Shown piece after piece: positions 16,346-24,423 of a DNA stretch of 46,641 bases. How positions within the stretch are numbered: position 1 is the stretch's first letter; every line of letters starts with the position of its first letter. The notes beneath the pieces are model-generated. The model saw nothing but the letters and a program-made list of their open reading frames with translations. It was not told the origin of the DNA and ran no database searches. The position numbers were made by a program, and so were the translations under genes. This DNA comes from Desulfohalobiaceae bacterium (GTDB lineage: Bacteria; Desulfobacterota; Desulfovibrionia; Desulfovibrionales; Desulfothermaceae), in NCBI GenBank assembly GCA_027013815.1, contig JALWFY010000111.1:1-46641 (forward strand), written 5' to 3'.

Positions 16346-16525
16346 ATGGATGAAAGAGAAGCCTTAGTATTAAATGCCATGAGAGAGGCAGGCAAGCCTG
16401 TAAGACCTGGAGATATTGCAAAGGCCCTGGGCCTTGAGAGCAAAGAAGTCTCTAAAATAATTAAAAAACTCAGGGAAAAAGGGGAAGTAATTTCACCCAA
16501 AAGGTGTTATTATGCCCCTAAGTAA
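16346..16525 (+). CDS. Small winged-helix DNA-binding protein
   Basis: A 59-residue protein beginning MDEREALVLNAMREAGKPVR. A helix-turn-helix with wing is visible: PGDIAKALGLESKEVSKIIKKL then REKGEVISPKRCYYAP. It has a strong AAGGAGG and starts 16 bases after rubrerythrin 2, so it is in the same transcript. Being a bare winged helix with one Cys (residue 54, in KRCYY), it could be a redox-sensing or autoregulatory repressor; this is inference. Its small size makes it easy to miss. Confidence 0.8.
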   Translation: MDEREALVLNAMREAGKPVRPGDIAKALGLESKEVSKIIKKLREKGEVISPKRCYYAPK

Positions 16526-16536
16526 TTAGGGATAAA

Positions 16537-16995
16537 TTAAAGATCAGAATAGGGCAGTAAGGGTAGCTGCCCTATCTTTAATTCTTCTTCTGTTATCACT
16601 TTAATACCATTTTGTATGAACAATCCAGTGGTTATTCCATTGCCTGGAATAATAGTACCTGAGAAACTACCATCATAGACCTTACCACATCCACAAGAAG
16701 GGCTATATTGTTTAAAGATTGCCAATTTTATACCTAACAAATCTGCTATCTTAAGGGCCTCTCTTGCCCCTTTAATAAAATTACCAGTTACATCTCTGCC
16801 TGATAGGGTAATCACTTTGTTGTCTCTTATTTCAGCCCTTTCCCTGGGAGTTGGAAGTCCTCCAAGTTGCTCAGGACAAATGGGAACAATAAAAAACTCA
16901 TCTACTGTTTTAATTATATTTTTAAATCCCTTGCCCTGTCCATCATATCTACAATTTATGCCAAGCAAACATGCACTACATAAAACCTTTTTCAT
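16537..16995 (-). CDS. DUF523 protein
   Basis: A 152-residue protein of the DUF523 family. The opening MKKVLCSACLLGINCRYDGQGKG with its cysteine pair, the PICPEQLGGLPTPR block and FKQYSPSCGCGKVYDG are diagnostic. The conserved cysteines suggest metal or persulfide chemistry, but the function is not known. It is convergent with the winged-helix gene (11 bases apart) and sits 25 bases downstream of the sigma-54 activator gene, probably in one transcript. Confidence 0.88.
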   Translation of the reverse strand: MKKVLCSACLLGINCRYDGQGKGFKNIIKTVDEFFIVPICPEQLGGLPTPRERAEIRDNKVITLSGRDVTGNFIKGAREALKIADLLGIKLAIFKQYSPSCGCGKVYDGSFSGTIIPGNGITTGLFIQNGIKVITEEELKIGQLPLLPYSDL

Positions 16996-17020
16996 TTTTT
17001 TATCAATTTATTTAAGCTAA

Positions 17021-18355
17021 CTACTCTGTATTTATCTTGGACAACCACCTGTATAGAGTGGCCCTAGATACACCTAGAAACCTTGCAGCCTTCACCTTAT
17101 TCCCACCACACCTTTTAATGGCCATCTCTATTTCCTTAGGATCAAATTGTTTTCTAACCCTTTTTGTATTATTACTTTTAGACAAGGCTATCTCATGGAC
17201 CACATTTTTTTCTAAAAGATAATTAGGTAGATGAGAAGGTTCTATCCTATGTCCATTAGATTCTAGAGATTCTACCAAGGCATATTGAATTACATTTTGA
17301 AGTTCCCTTATATTTCCTGGCCAATTATGTCTTTTCAAGAGTTCCATAGCACTTGGAGAAACCTGGGGTTTAGGCATATTAAATTCAGAAGAAAATTCTT
17401 CTACAAAATGATCGATCAATAAGGGAATATCCTCAATCCTTTGTCTAAGAGGTGGAATTTTAATGGGAATAACTGAAATCCTGTAAAACAAATCCTCTCT
17501 AAAATTCCCCTGTTTAATCTCCTCCTTTAAGTCCTTATTAGTAGCTGAGACTATCCTAATATCAACTCTTATCCTCTTATCATCTCCTAACCTCTCAATG
17601 GTATAAGTCTGGATTGCCCTCAGTAGCTTTACCTGCATTGCAGGGCTTACATCTCCAATCTCATCTAAAAACAATGTCCCACCATGGGCAAGTTCAAAGC
17701 GACCTTTTTTTGTCTTTGTTGCCCCAGTAAATGCACCCTTAACATATCCAAACAATTCACTCTCAATCAAAGAATCTGGAAGGGCTCCGCAGTTTACTGC
17801 TACAAATGGACCATTCTTCCTGGGACTAAGTTTATGGATGGTCTGGGCAACCAATTCCTTTCCTGTACCTGATTCCCCTAAAATAAGCACAGGCACAGAT
17901 ATCTTGGAAACATTTCTTATCTGTGCGTAAAGTCTAAGCATCTTTTCTGAACTTCCTATTATGTCGTGAAATTTAGTTGCCCCTTCTACCTCCCTTTCTG
18001 TATTAATTTCATATGTTATATCCTGAAATACAGCACATATTCCTATTATCTCCTTGTCATTATATATAGGAACAACCCTTGTCTCCAAGAATTTCAGATT
18101 CCCCTGTTTGTCAATAAATTTAACATTATATTCAAGGTCCTTAAAGCTCAAGATAGTTGTATTTTTCTTAAAGCTACATTTTTTACCGCAAAATCCACCA
18201 GGGAATACTTTATGACAGTCATTTCCTATTACTTCTTGTTTTGTATAACCTGTTAAATTCTCTGCTTCCCTATTAAAAAAGAATATCTTTCTATTTAAAT
18301 CATGGGCAATAACAGCAACCGGAAGGGAATCTAAGACCTTTTCTAACTCCCACAT
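17021..18355 (-). CDS. Sigma-54-dependent activator with Cys-rich PAS domain
   Basis: A 444-residue enhancer-binding protein. Residues ~1-110 are a PAS domain (VLDSLPVAVIAHDLNRKIFFFNREAENLTGY) with a cysteine cluster, DCHKVFPGGFCGKKCSF, that could sense redox state or bind a metal or cluster. Residues ~128-365 are the AAA+ domain: GESGTGKELVAQ, GAFTGA (sigma-54 contact) and FLDEIGD. The C-terminus has a Fis-type helix-turn-helix (NKVKAARFLGVSRATLYRWL). Its placement in the defence island and near sigma-54-type promoters at 9.3 and 15.8 kb makes it a candidate regulator of those genes. Confidence 0.95.
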   Translation of the reverse strand: MWELEKVLDSLPVAVIAHDLNRKIFFFNREAENLTGYTKQEVIGNDCHKVFPGGFCGKKCSFKKNTTILSFKDLEYNVKFIDKQGNLKFLETRVVPIYNDKEIIGICAVFQDITYEINTEREVEGATKFHDIIGSSEKMLRLYAQIRNVSKISVPVLILGESGTGKELVAQTIHKLSPRKNGPFVAVNCGALPDSLIESELFGYVKGAFTGATKTKKGRFELAHGGTLFLDEIGDVSPAMQVKLLRAIQTYTIERLGDDKRIRVDIRIVSATNKDLKEEIKQGNFREDLFYRISVIPIKIPPLRQRIEDIPLLIDHFVEEFSSEFNMPKPQVSPSAMELLKRHNWPGNIRELQNVIQYALVESLESNGHRIEPSHLPNYLLEKNVVHEIALSKSNNTKRVRKQFDPKEIEMAIKRCGGNKVKAARFLGVSRATLYRWLSKINTE

Positions 18356-18665
18356 AATATAAGCCCCCTGAAATAGGTGTTAGGTTGATTAAGTCAATTG
18401 GGTCACATGTCAATATTTAATTAATTTCTATAGAACAGGCCTATCCTAAATATTATGAGAAAAAAATCAAGATAACCAAAACACCCCAAACTTCATCAAT
18501 ACCCTATCATTCTGGGATAATACAATATATTTTCTCCCATATCCTCATTATCCCTCTCATAATTTACTAAAGCCAATATATCATTAGGACATATATAAAA
18601 AAGAGATATGCATAAGAAAATAACTTTTTTGTATTAAAGTTACCCTGGTAGATTTGAGAAAAAAC
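18356..18665. other. Intergenic region between sigma-54 activator and pgk
   Basis: About 310 bases of AT-rich divergent spacer that should hold the activator gene's promoter. No RNA gene, repeat or coding frame was recognised. Confidence 0.5.
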
Positions 18666-18693
18666 TTTACTTATTGGGCTATCCTATTATAAT
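18666..18693 (+). promoter_or_regulatory. Likely sigma-70 promoter of pgk-tpiA-secG
   Basis: TTTACT (18666-18671) and TATAAT (18688-18693) with a 16-base spacer, about 58 bases before the pgk ATG. Confidence 0.45.
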
Positions 18694-18750
18694 ATTTTGT
18701 GTCAGTATATTGTAAGGGATAACTATATAAAAACATCACGGAGTATGATT

Positions 18751-19938
18751 ATGGGAATAAAATTTATAGACCAGGTTGATATAAAAAACAAAAAAGTCCT
18801 TGCTCGCTTTGATTTTAATGTTCCATTAAAAAATGGAAAAATCCTTGACGATTCCAGAATCAGAGCAGCAATTCCAACTATCAGACATATACTTGAACAC
18901 AAGGGCAAATTGATTGCATGTTCTCACCTTGGAAAACCAAAAGGAAAGGTAGTCAAAGAACTATCTTTGAGCCCTGTTGCCAAAAGGCTAGAGGAGCTTT
19001 TAGAGATAAATGTAGATATGGCCAAAGATTGTATTGGGGAGGAAGTCCAGTCCTTAGTTGATGGTTTAAACCCTGGGGAGATGCTATTACTTGAAAATCT
19101 CAGATTCCATGAGGGTGAGACAAAAAACTCTCCTGAATTTAGCAAAGAACTTGCAAAACTCGGGGAAATATATTTAAACGATGCCTTTGGGGTAGTGCAC
19201 AGGTCACATGCATCTGTGGTTGGGGTCACTGAATATATTGACATAGTTTGTGCTGGTTTTTTGATCAAAAAGGAAATTGAATACCTTAGCAATTATTTAA
19301 AAGACCCTGCCCGTCCCTTTGTTCTCATAGCTGGTGGAGCAAAGGTATCTACGAAGCTCGGTATATTAAACAGCCTAATGCATAAGGTAGATAGGGTTTT
19401 GATAGGCGGCGCAATGGCAAATACCTTTAGGATATCCCAAGGATATCCTATTGGAAAGTCTATCTATGAAAAAAACCTAATAGAGGAGGCAAGGGAGATT
19501 ATTGCAAAGGCAAGGGAAAACAATGTGGGATTTTACCTCCCTGTTGACTATATCCTAGGCAAAGATATAGAACAAGAAGTCCCCATGGGGGTTTACCCCT
19601 ATCAAAACGTAGATCCTGAGGGTAAAATCTTTGATATTGGACCAGCTACACATACATTATTTTCAGAGGTACTAAGGGATGCAAAGACAATTGTTTGGAA
19701 CGGACCCATGGGTGCCTTTGAAAATCCCACATTCTCTCAAGGTTCTTTTGGAATTGCCCAAAGTGTTGCAGCAATAGATGGAACAACCATAGTGGGAGGA
19801 GGAGACACAGATAATCTAATCCATGGTTGCAAATTACAAGACAAAATAACCTTTATATCCACAGGTGGAGGTTCTTTTCTGGAATTTCTAGAAGGGAAAA
19901 AACTCCCTGGTTTACAGGCACTCGGATTTTATGATTAA
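18751..19938 (+). CDS. pgk: Phosphoglycerate kinase
   Basis: A 395-residue monomeric glycolytic and gluconeogenic kinase that interconverts 1,3-bisphosphoglycerate and 3-phosphoglycerate with ATP. Motifs are VLARFDFNVPLKNGKILDDSRI (substrate Arg and Asp), SHLGKPKG, NDAFGVVHRSHAS, GGAKVSTKLGIL, WNGPMGAFE and GGGDTDN. GGAG lies 7 bases before the ATG at 18751, which gives the usual MGIKFIDQ start; an upstream in-frame ATG has no such site. First gene of a pgk-tpiA-secG operon. Confidence 0.96.
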   Translation: MGIKFIDQVDIKNKKVLARFDFNVPLKNGKILDDSRIRAAIPTIRHILEHKGKLIACSHLGKPKGKVVKELSLSPVAKRLEELLEINVDMAKDCIGEEVQSLVDGLNPGEMLLLENLRFHEGETKNSPEFSKELAKLGEIYLNDAFGVVHRSHASVVGVTEYIDIVCAGFLIKKEIEYLSNYLKDPARPFVLIAGGAKVSTKLGILNSLMHKVDRVLIGGAMANTFRISQGYPIGKSIYEKNLIEEAREIIAKARENNVGFYLPVDYILGKDIEQEVPMGVYPYQNVDPEGKIFDIGPATHTLFSEVLRDAKTIVWNGPMGAFENPTFSQGSFGIAQSVAAIDGTTIVGGGDTDNLIHGCKLQDKITFISTGGGSFLEFLEGKKLPGLQALGFYD

Positions 19939-19968
19939 TACCTACTAATCTAAACAGGAGCAACTTAG

Positions 19969-20727
19969 ATGAAAAAACTAATGGCAGCTAACTGGAAGAT
20001 GTATAAGACACAAAGGGAGGCAAAAGAGACCATCAGAGAATTAATTTCCCTTATAAACGACAATATGCCATCAGAAAGGGAAATCCTTATTTTTCCACCT
20101 TTTACTTCCCTTGATGTTGTTTGTAATGAGATCAAAGAAATAGAGTATATCCATGCTGGAGCACAAAATTTTTATCCAGCTATAGAGGGGGCATACACAG
20201 GAGAAATATCCCCAAAGATGTTATTGGACGTGGGGTGTGAATATGCACTTGTTGGACACTCGGAAAGACGCCATATCTTCTTGGAACAAGATGACCTGCT
20301 GGCTAAAAAGGCCCATTTTGGAATAGATTCAGGGCTCAAGATTATATTCTGCGTTGGAGAAAAATTAGAGGAGCGAAAGGCAGGAAAGGTAGAAGATGTC
20401 TTAAAAGAACAACTAAAACAAGGGCTCAAAAAAATTAAGGATGTATCATCTCCTGAAAAGGTTCTGAATATAGCATATGAACCTGTGTGGGCCATTGGGA
20501 CTGGAGAGGTTGCAGGAGAAAAAGAAATATCTGAGGCACATGCCATTATAAGAAAAGAACTCAGATCTATGTTTGGAACACAAGCTAATAATATTAGGAT
20601 CCTATATGGGGGAAGTGTAAAACCTGAAAATGCAGATTCAATAATAAGTATTGACAATGTGGATGGAGTATTGGTAGGTGGAGCTAGTCTGTCAGCCAAA
20701 AGCTTTAGCAAAATAATATTTGCCTGA
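19969..20727 (+). CDS. tpiA: Triosephosphate isomerase
   Basis: A 252-residue TIM-barrel enzyme that interconverts glyceraldehyde-3-phosphate and dihydroxyacetone phosphate. AANWKMYKT carries the catalytic Lys, LVGHSERR the catalytic His, AYEPVWAIGTG the catalytic Glu and flexible loop, and ILYGGSVKPENA the phosphate site. It follows pgk by 30 bases with AGGAG upstream and is in turn followed by secG, a common gene order. Confidence 0.97.
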   Translation: MKKLMAANWKMYKTQREAKETIRELISLINDNMPSEREILIFPPFTSLDVVCNEIKEIEYIHAGAQNFYPAIEGAYTGEISPKMLLDVGCEYALVGHSERRHIFLEQDDLLAKKAHFGIDSGLKIIFCVGEKLEERKAGKVEDVLKEQLKQGLKKIKDVSSPEKVLNIAYEPVWAIGTGEVAGEKEISEAHAIIRKELRSMFGTQANNIRILYGGSVKPENADSIISIDNVDGVLVGGASLSAKSFSKIIFA

Positions 20728-20785
20728 CAATTAGCTCATAAATATTGGGCAATAAAACGACTAGAAACTATAAGGAGGACATGTT

Positions 20786-21145
20786 TTGGAGACCCTGCTT
20801 CTAACTATTCATTTTATAGCATGTATCTTACTCATTATTGTCATATTATTACAAAGTGGACATGAGGGTATGGGGGTAATCTTTGGGGGCCCTAGTTCTT
20901 CTTCCTTTTTTGGAAGTACTGGTGCTGGTGGATTTTTAGTTAAAATAACTGTAGGAGTGGCAATAGTATTTTTCTGTACCTCACTAGGTTTTACTATACT
21001 GGATTCTGCCAAGAAAACAAAGGTACAGCCATCTATTGTACTGGAAAAACCAGTTACATCAGCTCCTATAAAACGACCAGCTCATGTTTCAACCCCAGCT
21101 AATCAGGGCACTCAAAAAAACAGGAAACAAAAATCAGAAAAATAA
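20786..21145 (+). CDS. secG: Protein translocase subunit SecG
   Basis: A 119-residue inner-membrane protein of the SecYEG channel. Two membrane helices are visible (LLTIHFIACILLIIVILLQSG, then VKITVGVAIVFFCTSLGF), separated by the conserved GGPSSSSFFGSTGAGGFL loop. The Lys-rich tail of ~45 residues is long but low in complexity. A TTG start is used: AAGGAGG is 7 bases upstream. The end of the gene is 55 bases before tRNA-Leu. Confidence 0.92.
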   Translation: METLLLTIHFIACILLIIVILLQSGHEGMGVIFGGPSSSSFFGSTGAGGFLVKITVGVAIVFFCTSLGFTILDSAKKTKVQPSIVLEKPVTSAPIKRPAHVSTPANQGTQKNRKQKSEK

Positions 21146-21200
21146 TGGAGTAAAAGCCTAGACATTTCAAAAAAAATTTTATAGAAGAATATTTTGTTGA

Positions 21201-21284
21201 GCCGAGGTGGTGGAATTGGTAGACACGCTATCTTGAGGGGGTAGTGGGCATCCGCCCGTGAGGGTTCGAATCCCTCTCTCGGCA
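21201..21284 (+). tRNA. tRNA-Leu (anticodon GAG)
   Basis: An 84-base cloverleaf with acceptor GCCGAGG/CTCTCGGC, anticodon loop TTGAGGG (GAG), a long variable arm GTGGGCATCCGCCCG typical of class II leucine tRNA, and the T arm AGGGTTCGAATCCCT. CCA is not encoded. Confidence 0.95.
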
Positions 21285-21285
21285 T

Positions 21286-21393
21286 AAAGTGGAACAAAGT
21301 TCCACTTTACCTTGGCCATAAAGGCCAAGTTTTATAAGGAATAAAAATTTCTTATAATAGGCGTAAGCCACAAAAGCGGAGTAAAACTCCACT
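21286..21393 (+). repeat. Tandem hairpin modules after tRNA-Leu
   Basis: Consecutive hairpins, mostly with A-rich loops: AAAGTGGAAC-AAA-GTTCCACTTT (21286-21308), CTTGGCC-ATAAA-GGCCAAG (21311-21329), TTATAAGGAA-TAAAAA-TTTCTTATAA (21332-21357), GGC-GTAA-GCC (21360-21369) and AGCGGAGT-AAA-ACTCCACT (21375-21393, one mismatch). Together with the terminator that follows they leave almost no unpaired bases. Two modules recur at 27316-27357 on the other strand. Confidence 0.8.
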
Positions 21394-21420
21394 AAGGTCG
21401 AGTAAAAACTCGACCTTTTT
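21394..21420 (+). terminator. Terminator ending the secG/tRNA-Leu transcript
   Basis: AAGGTCGAGT-AAAA-ACTCGACCTT is a perfect ten-base-pair hairpin followed by a T run. It is the last of the tandem hairpins and abuts the stop of the convergent PTS gene at 21419. Confidence 0.85.
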
Positions 21421-22102
21421 ATTTTATAAAGAGCAAGACCACAGCCATCCCTATAAAACCAGTTATTAATATAATATAATTTTTTTTCACCCTAAGTGAT
21501 AATACCCCACCAATAAGGGAAATGGCCCAAATAAAGGGCCATGATATATGTATAGAACTATTACCCTTCAACCTATCCCCAATGGATATAAGAATATAGA
21601 ATAATACCAAAAAACTTGACCAAAATATAGCCATATTCATAGAAAATAGCTGAAATAGGGACCTTAAAATCTTGGGAGATAAAGAATATCTCTCATTAGT
21701 ATTGATACAGTGTATTATATTCTCATAATCCTTATTTTGAAAAATCCTGTGTACTCTCTCAAGATATGAACCAATAAACGCAAAGGGAAGTGTAAGCAAA
21801 AGCAAGATATAAAAATCTACACCTGAGGGTTTGAGTTCATGACAAATTGTGAGATTCAAAAACAAGGGAAATATTCGATGAGGAGGGATAAAGGTGCCCG
21901 CAGGAAACAAATCCAGCCAAAAAAGTTCAAAAAATATACCAAGCCCTAGGGAGTATTCCCATGAATTGGTAATAAGGCCAAAAAACAAAGAAATTGTAAT
22001 TGGTCTATCTACCAGACCAGGAGTTACAAAAAACCTAGTCAAACAAAGTCCACTAAAGAATAATCCATATATAGTTGCCTTTAAGACGATGTCTAATCCC
22101 AC
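21419..22102 (-). CDS. PTS mannose-type EIIC component
   Basis: A 227-residue membrane protein of about six to seven helices resembling EIIC of the mannose/sorbose PTS family (GLVDRPITISLFFGLITN, GIFFELFWLDLFPAGTFIPPH). It would be the sugar channel. It overlaps the EIIB gene by 10 bases. No EIID, HPr or enzyme I gene follows in this window, so whether it transports sugar or is part of a reduced, regulatory PTS is unclear. Confidence 0.82.
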   Translation of the reverse strand: MGLDIVLKATIYGLFFSGLCLTRFFVTPGLVDRPITISLFFGLITNSWEYSLGLGIFFELFWLDLFPAGTFIPPHRIFPLFLNLTICHELKPSGVDFYILLLLTLPFAFIGSYLERVHRIFQNKDYENIIHCINTNERYSLSPKILRSLFQLFSMNMAIFWSSFLVLFYILISIGDRLKGNSSIHISWPFIWAISLIGGVLSLRVKKNYIILITGFIGMAVVLLFIK

Positions 22103-22587
22103 AATTGTTCATCCTTGATTGAGACTGGATTATTGGGTACACACCTCAAGTCTAAATTGATTCCCTGATCTTTTAGATACTTAAGACATGTAATATCATC
22201 TGGACTCAAAAATATATGGTCACATAGCTGTCTTTTCCCAGGTGCATAATGTAGGTTCCCAATGTTCAGGGTATAAAACTCCAATCCCCTATCAAAGGCC
22301 TTTTTGGCATCTTCACAAGTAGCAAAGAGTATAAAGATCTGGCTAGATACTACCTCTTGCTCTATATTTTTTACAGTCTTTATTATATCCCTTATACTAC
22401 AAAAAGTAATTCTTAAATCTGCAGGGATAGCAAGTTTCATTATTTCCTGCCTGAGTTCATCTTCGCATAATTCATCATTTGCAACAATTATATACTTTGA
22501 TTTACAATAAGGAACCCAGGTTTCTACTATCTGACCATGAATCAACCTATTGTCTATCCTTACCCAGACCTTATTATTATCTTCCAT
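22093..22587 (-). CDS. PTS mannose/sorbose-type EIIB component
   Basis: A 164-residue cytoplasmic phosphocarrier. VRIDNRLIHGQIVETW holds the phosphorylated His (residue 17), and KLAIPADLRITFCSI follows the family pattern. It overlaps both neighbours (EIIA end and EIIC start), so it is translated with them as one unit. Confidence 0.93.
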   Translation of the reverse strand: MEDNNKVWVRIDNRLIHGQIVETWVPYCKSKYIIVANDELCEDELRQEIMKLAIPADLRITFCSIRDIIKTVKNIEQEVVSSQIFILFATCEDAKKAFDRGLEFYTLNIGNLHYAPGKRQLCDHIFLSPDDITCLKYLKDQGINLDLRCVPNNPVSIKDEQLWD

Positions 22588-22993
22588 TGCATGGAACCTT
22601 TCTCTGAAGTAGCTCCCCTGCCACCCTTATTCCCTTTTTACCAGCAATCTTGCCCTCATTTGCCAAGTCTTCCAAAGAGAGATTTCTATTTGTCAGTATC
22701 TTAAGTAGCATGGGGAGATTTGCACCAGTTATGACCTCAAGGTTATAAGAATTTAACAGAGAAAAACTCAAATTGCTAGGAGAACCACCAAACATATCAG
22801 TTAAAATAATCACCCCATCACCTTCATCCAATTCCTTTACACTGAGTTGAATGTCCCCTAAGATCTCTTCCATTGGTTTTGAGGTATCCACTGACAGGGC
22901 CTTACATCTATTTTGTCTTCCTATAATTGACTCTGCGGTCAATAATAGTTGTTTTCCAAAATCCAGATGAGTAACTATTAATACTCCAACCAT
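22577..22993 (-). CDS. PTS mannose-type EIIA component
   Basis: A 138-residue phosphocarrier. MVGVLIVTHLDFGKQLL contains the active His (residue 9), and GVIILTDMFGGSPSNLS is the diagnostic loop. It sits 65 bases downstream of rapZ and overlaps EIIB by 11 bases. Confidence 0.93.
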   Translation of the reverse strand: MVGVLIVTHLDFGKQLLLTAESIIGRQNRCKALSVDTSKPMEEILGDIQLSVKELDEGDGVIILTDMFGGSPSNLSFSLLNSYNLEVITGANLPMLLKILTNRNLSLEDLANEGKIAGKKGIRVAGELLQRKVPCNGR

Positions 22994-23058
22994 TTTATCA
23001 CCTTAAGTAATAGACCTTACGCACTTAAAATATTAAAAATAAATATCGAAAAACATGC

Positions 23059-23961
23059 TTACACATCAGTATAAGTAATGGACATTAAAGACAGATGTCT
23101 GTGTTCTAATTGAACAGTATAATTTTTTCCCTTAAGTTCATGATATACCAACTCTGCAATAGCCACCGAACGATGATAACCCCCTGTACACCCAAAGGCA
23201 ATGGTCAATCTAAATCTTCCCTCTTCTGCATAAAGTGGCAATATAAATTCCAGAAAATCCAAGAGTTTTTTCAAAAATATCCGACCTTGTTCAAAACCCA
23301 AAATATATTCTTGAATAAGTCTTTCTTTACCTGATAATGGCTTTAGATCTTTTACAAAATAGGGATTTGGCAAAAATCTAAGATCCAAAACCACATCTGC
23401 CTCTTTTGGGATTCCATATTTATATCCAAAGGATATTAAATGTATCCTTAGCCCTGTTTTTTTGTCTACCAAATAACTAAAATGGGATTGGATTGTACGC
23501 CTTAAATCGTGGATTGAAAAATAAGAAGTATCTATAACAATATCTGCCTCTTTTTTTAAGGATTTAAGTAACTCTTTTTCTGACTTTATGGCCTGAGTTA
23601 GCCCCAATTCCTGAGATTCCAAAGGATGCGGACGTCTTGTAGTAGCATATCTCTTTATCAAGACCTCATCATTTGATTCCAAAAAAATTATCTGGGGTCT
23701 CATTTCCTGATCAATAAGCCTTTGTCTTATACCATCCCATTCATTTAAGTAGTCTTTTTGTCTTATATCCACGCCAAGGGCGAGCCCCCTATAATTCCTA
23801 GGGTTCTCCAAACCAAACAATTCAGTCAAGCGTACTATCATAGGAAGGGGCAGGCCATCTACTGTAAAAAAACCCATATCTTCAAACACCCTGAGGGCAG
23901 TGGTCTTACCTGCCCCAGAAACTCCAGTGATAATAATCAAAGGGAGCTTTGTATGATTCAT
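23059..23961 (-). CDS. rapZ: RapZ-like P-loop protein (RNase adapter / nucleotide sensor)
   Basis: A 300-residue member of the RapZ (YvcJ) family. Walker A is GVSGAGKTTALRVFED, followed by FFTVDGLPLPM; the C-terminal domain includes LRFLPNPYFVKDLKPLSG, the conserved IAFGCTGGYHRSVAIAE and VQLEHRHLS. In enterobacteria RapZ binds small RNAs and directs RNase E to them to tune glucosamine synthesis; elsewhere the role is less clear. It lies 9 bases after ptsN, in the familiar rpoN-hpf-ptsN-rapZ order. Confidence 0.95.
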   Translation of the reverse strand: MNHTKLPLIIITGVSGAGKTTALRVFEDMGFFTVDGLPLPMIVRLTELFGLENPRNYRGLALGVDIRQKDYLNEWDGIRQRLIDQEMRPQIIFLESNDEVLIKRYATTRRPHPLESQELGLTQAIKSEKELLKSLKKEADIVIDTSYFSIHDLRRTIQSHFSYLVDKKTGLRIHLISFGYKYGIPKEADVVLDLRFLPNPYFVKDLKPLSGKERLIQEYILGFEQGRIFLKKLLDFLEFILPLYAEEGRFRLTIAFGCTGGYHRSVAIAELVYHELKGKNYTVQLEHRHLSLMSITYTDV

Positions 23962-23970
23962 TTTACAGCC

Positions 23971-24420
23971 TTACACAGAGGTTAAAAGTTCCCATATTTC
24001 ATCTACACCCTTGGCCTCCATAAACCCATGTCTAAATTCTTGGTCTTTTAAAAGCCTAGATATATGAGCCAAAATCCTTAGATGAAGTCCTGCTACATTC
24101 TCTGGTGCCAGGACAAGAAAAAATATATGGCACGGTTTTTTGTCCAAGGCATCAAAGTCAATACCCTGAAAACTTCTACCCACTGAAATTATAATATTTT
24201 CAATCTCTTTTAACTTGCCGTGAGGAATAGCAACTCCGTCTCCTATCCCAGTTGAACCCAATTGTTCCCTTTCAATTAGGACATTATAAGCATTTTTTAT
24301 ATTAAGTTGTGGGAACTCAGTCTCAAAAGGCACAAGTAGCTCCCTTAATACCTCTTGTTTGGTAGTTGATTTGAGTTCTGAAATTATAAATTCTTTTTTT
24401 ACATATTCAGATAATTGCAT
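23971..24420 (-). CDS. ptsN: PTS IIA-like nitrogen regulatory protein PtsN
   Basis: A 149-residue EIIA-Ntr/fructose-type domain. GSTGIGDGVAIPHGKL carries the phosphorylated His near residue 67, and PCHIFFLVLAPENVAGLHLRILAHISRL matches the family. It starts 3 bases after the hpf stop. It is a regulatory phosphocarrier rather than a transporter subunit in most bacteria. Confidence 0.95.
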   Translation of the reverse strand: MQLSEYVKKEFIISELKSTTKQEVLRELLVPFETEFPQLNIKNAYNVLIEREQLGSTGIGDGVAIPHGKLKEIENIIISVGRSFQGIDFDALDKKPCHIFFLVLAPENVAGLHLRILAHISRLLKDQEFRHGFMEAKGVDEIWELLTSV

Positions 24421-24423
24421 TTT

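Noticed and set aside
20172-20711. Minus-strand ORF (179 codons) opposite tpiA
   Set aside because: Antisense shadow of triosephosphate isomerase with Ser/Pro-rich low-complexity translation.
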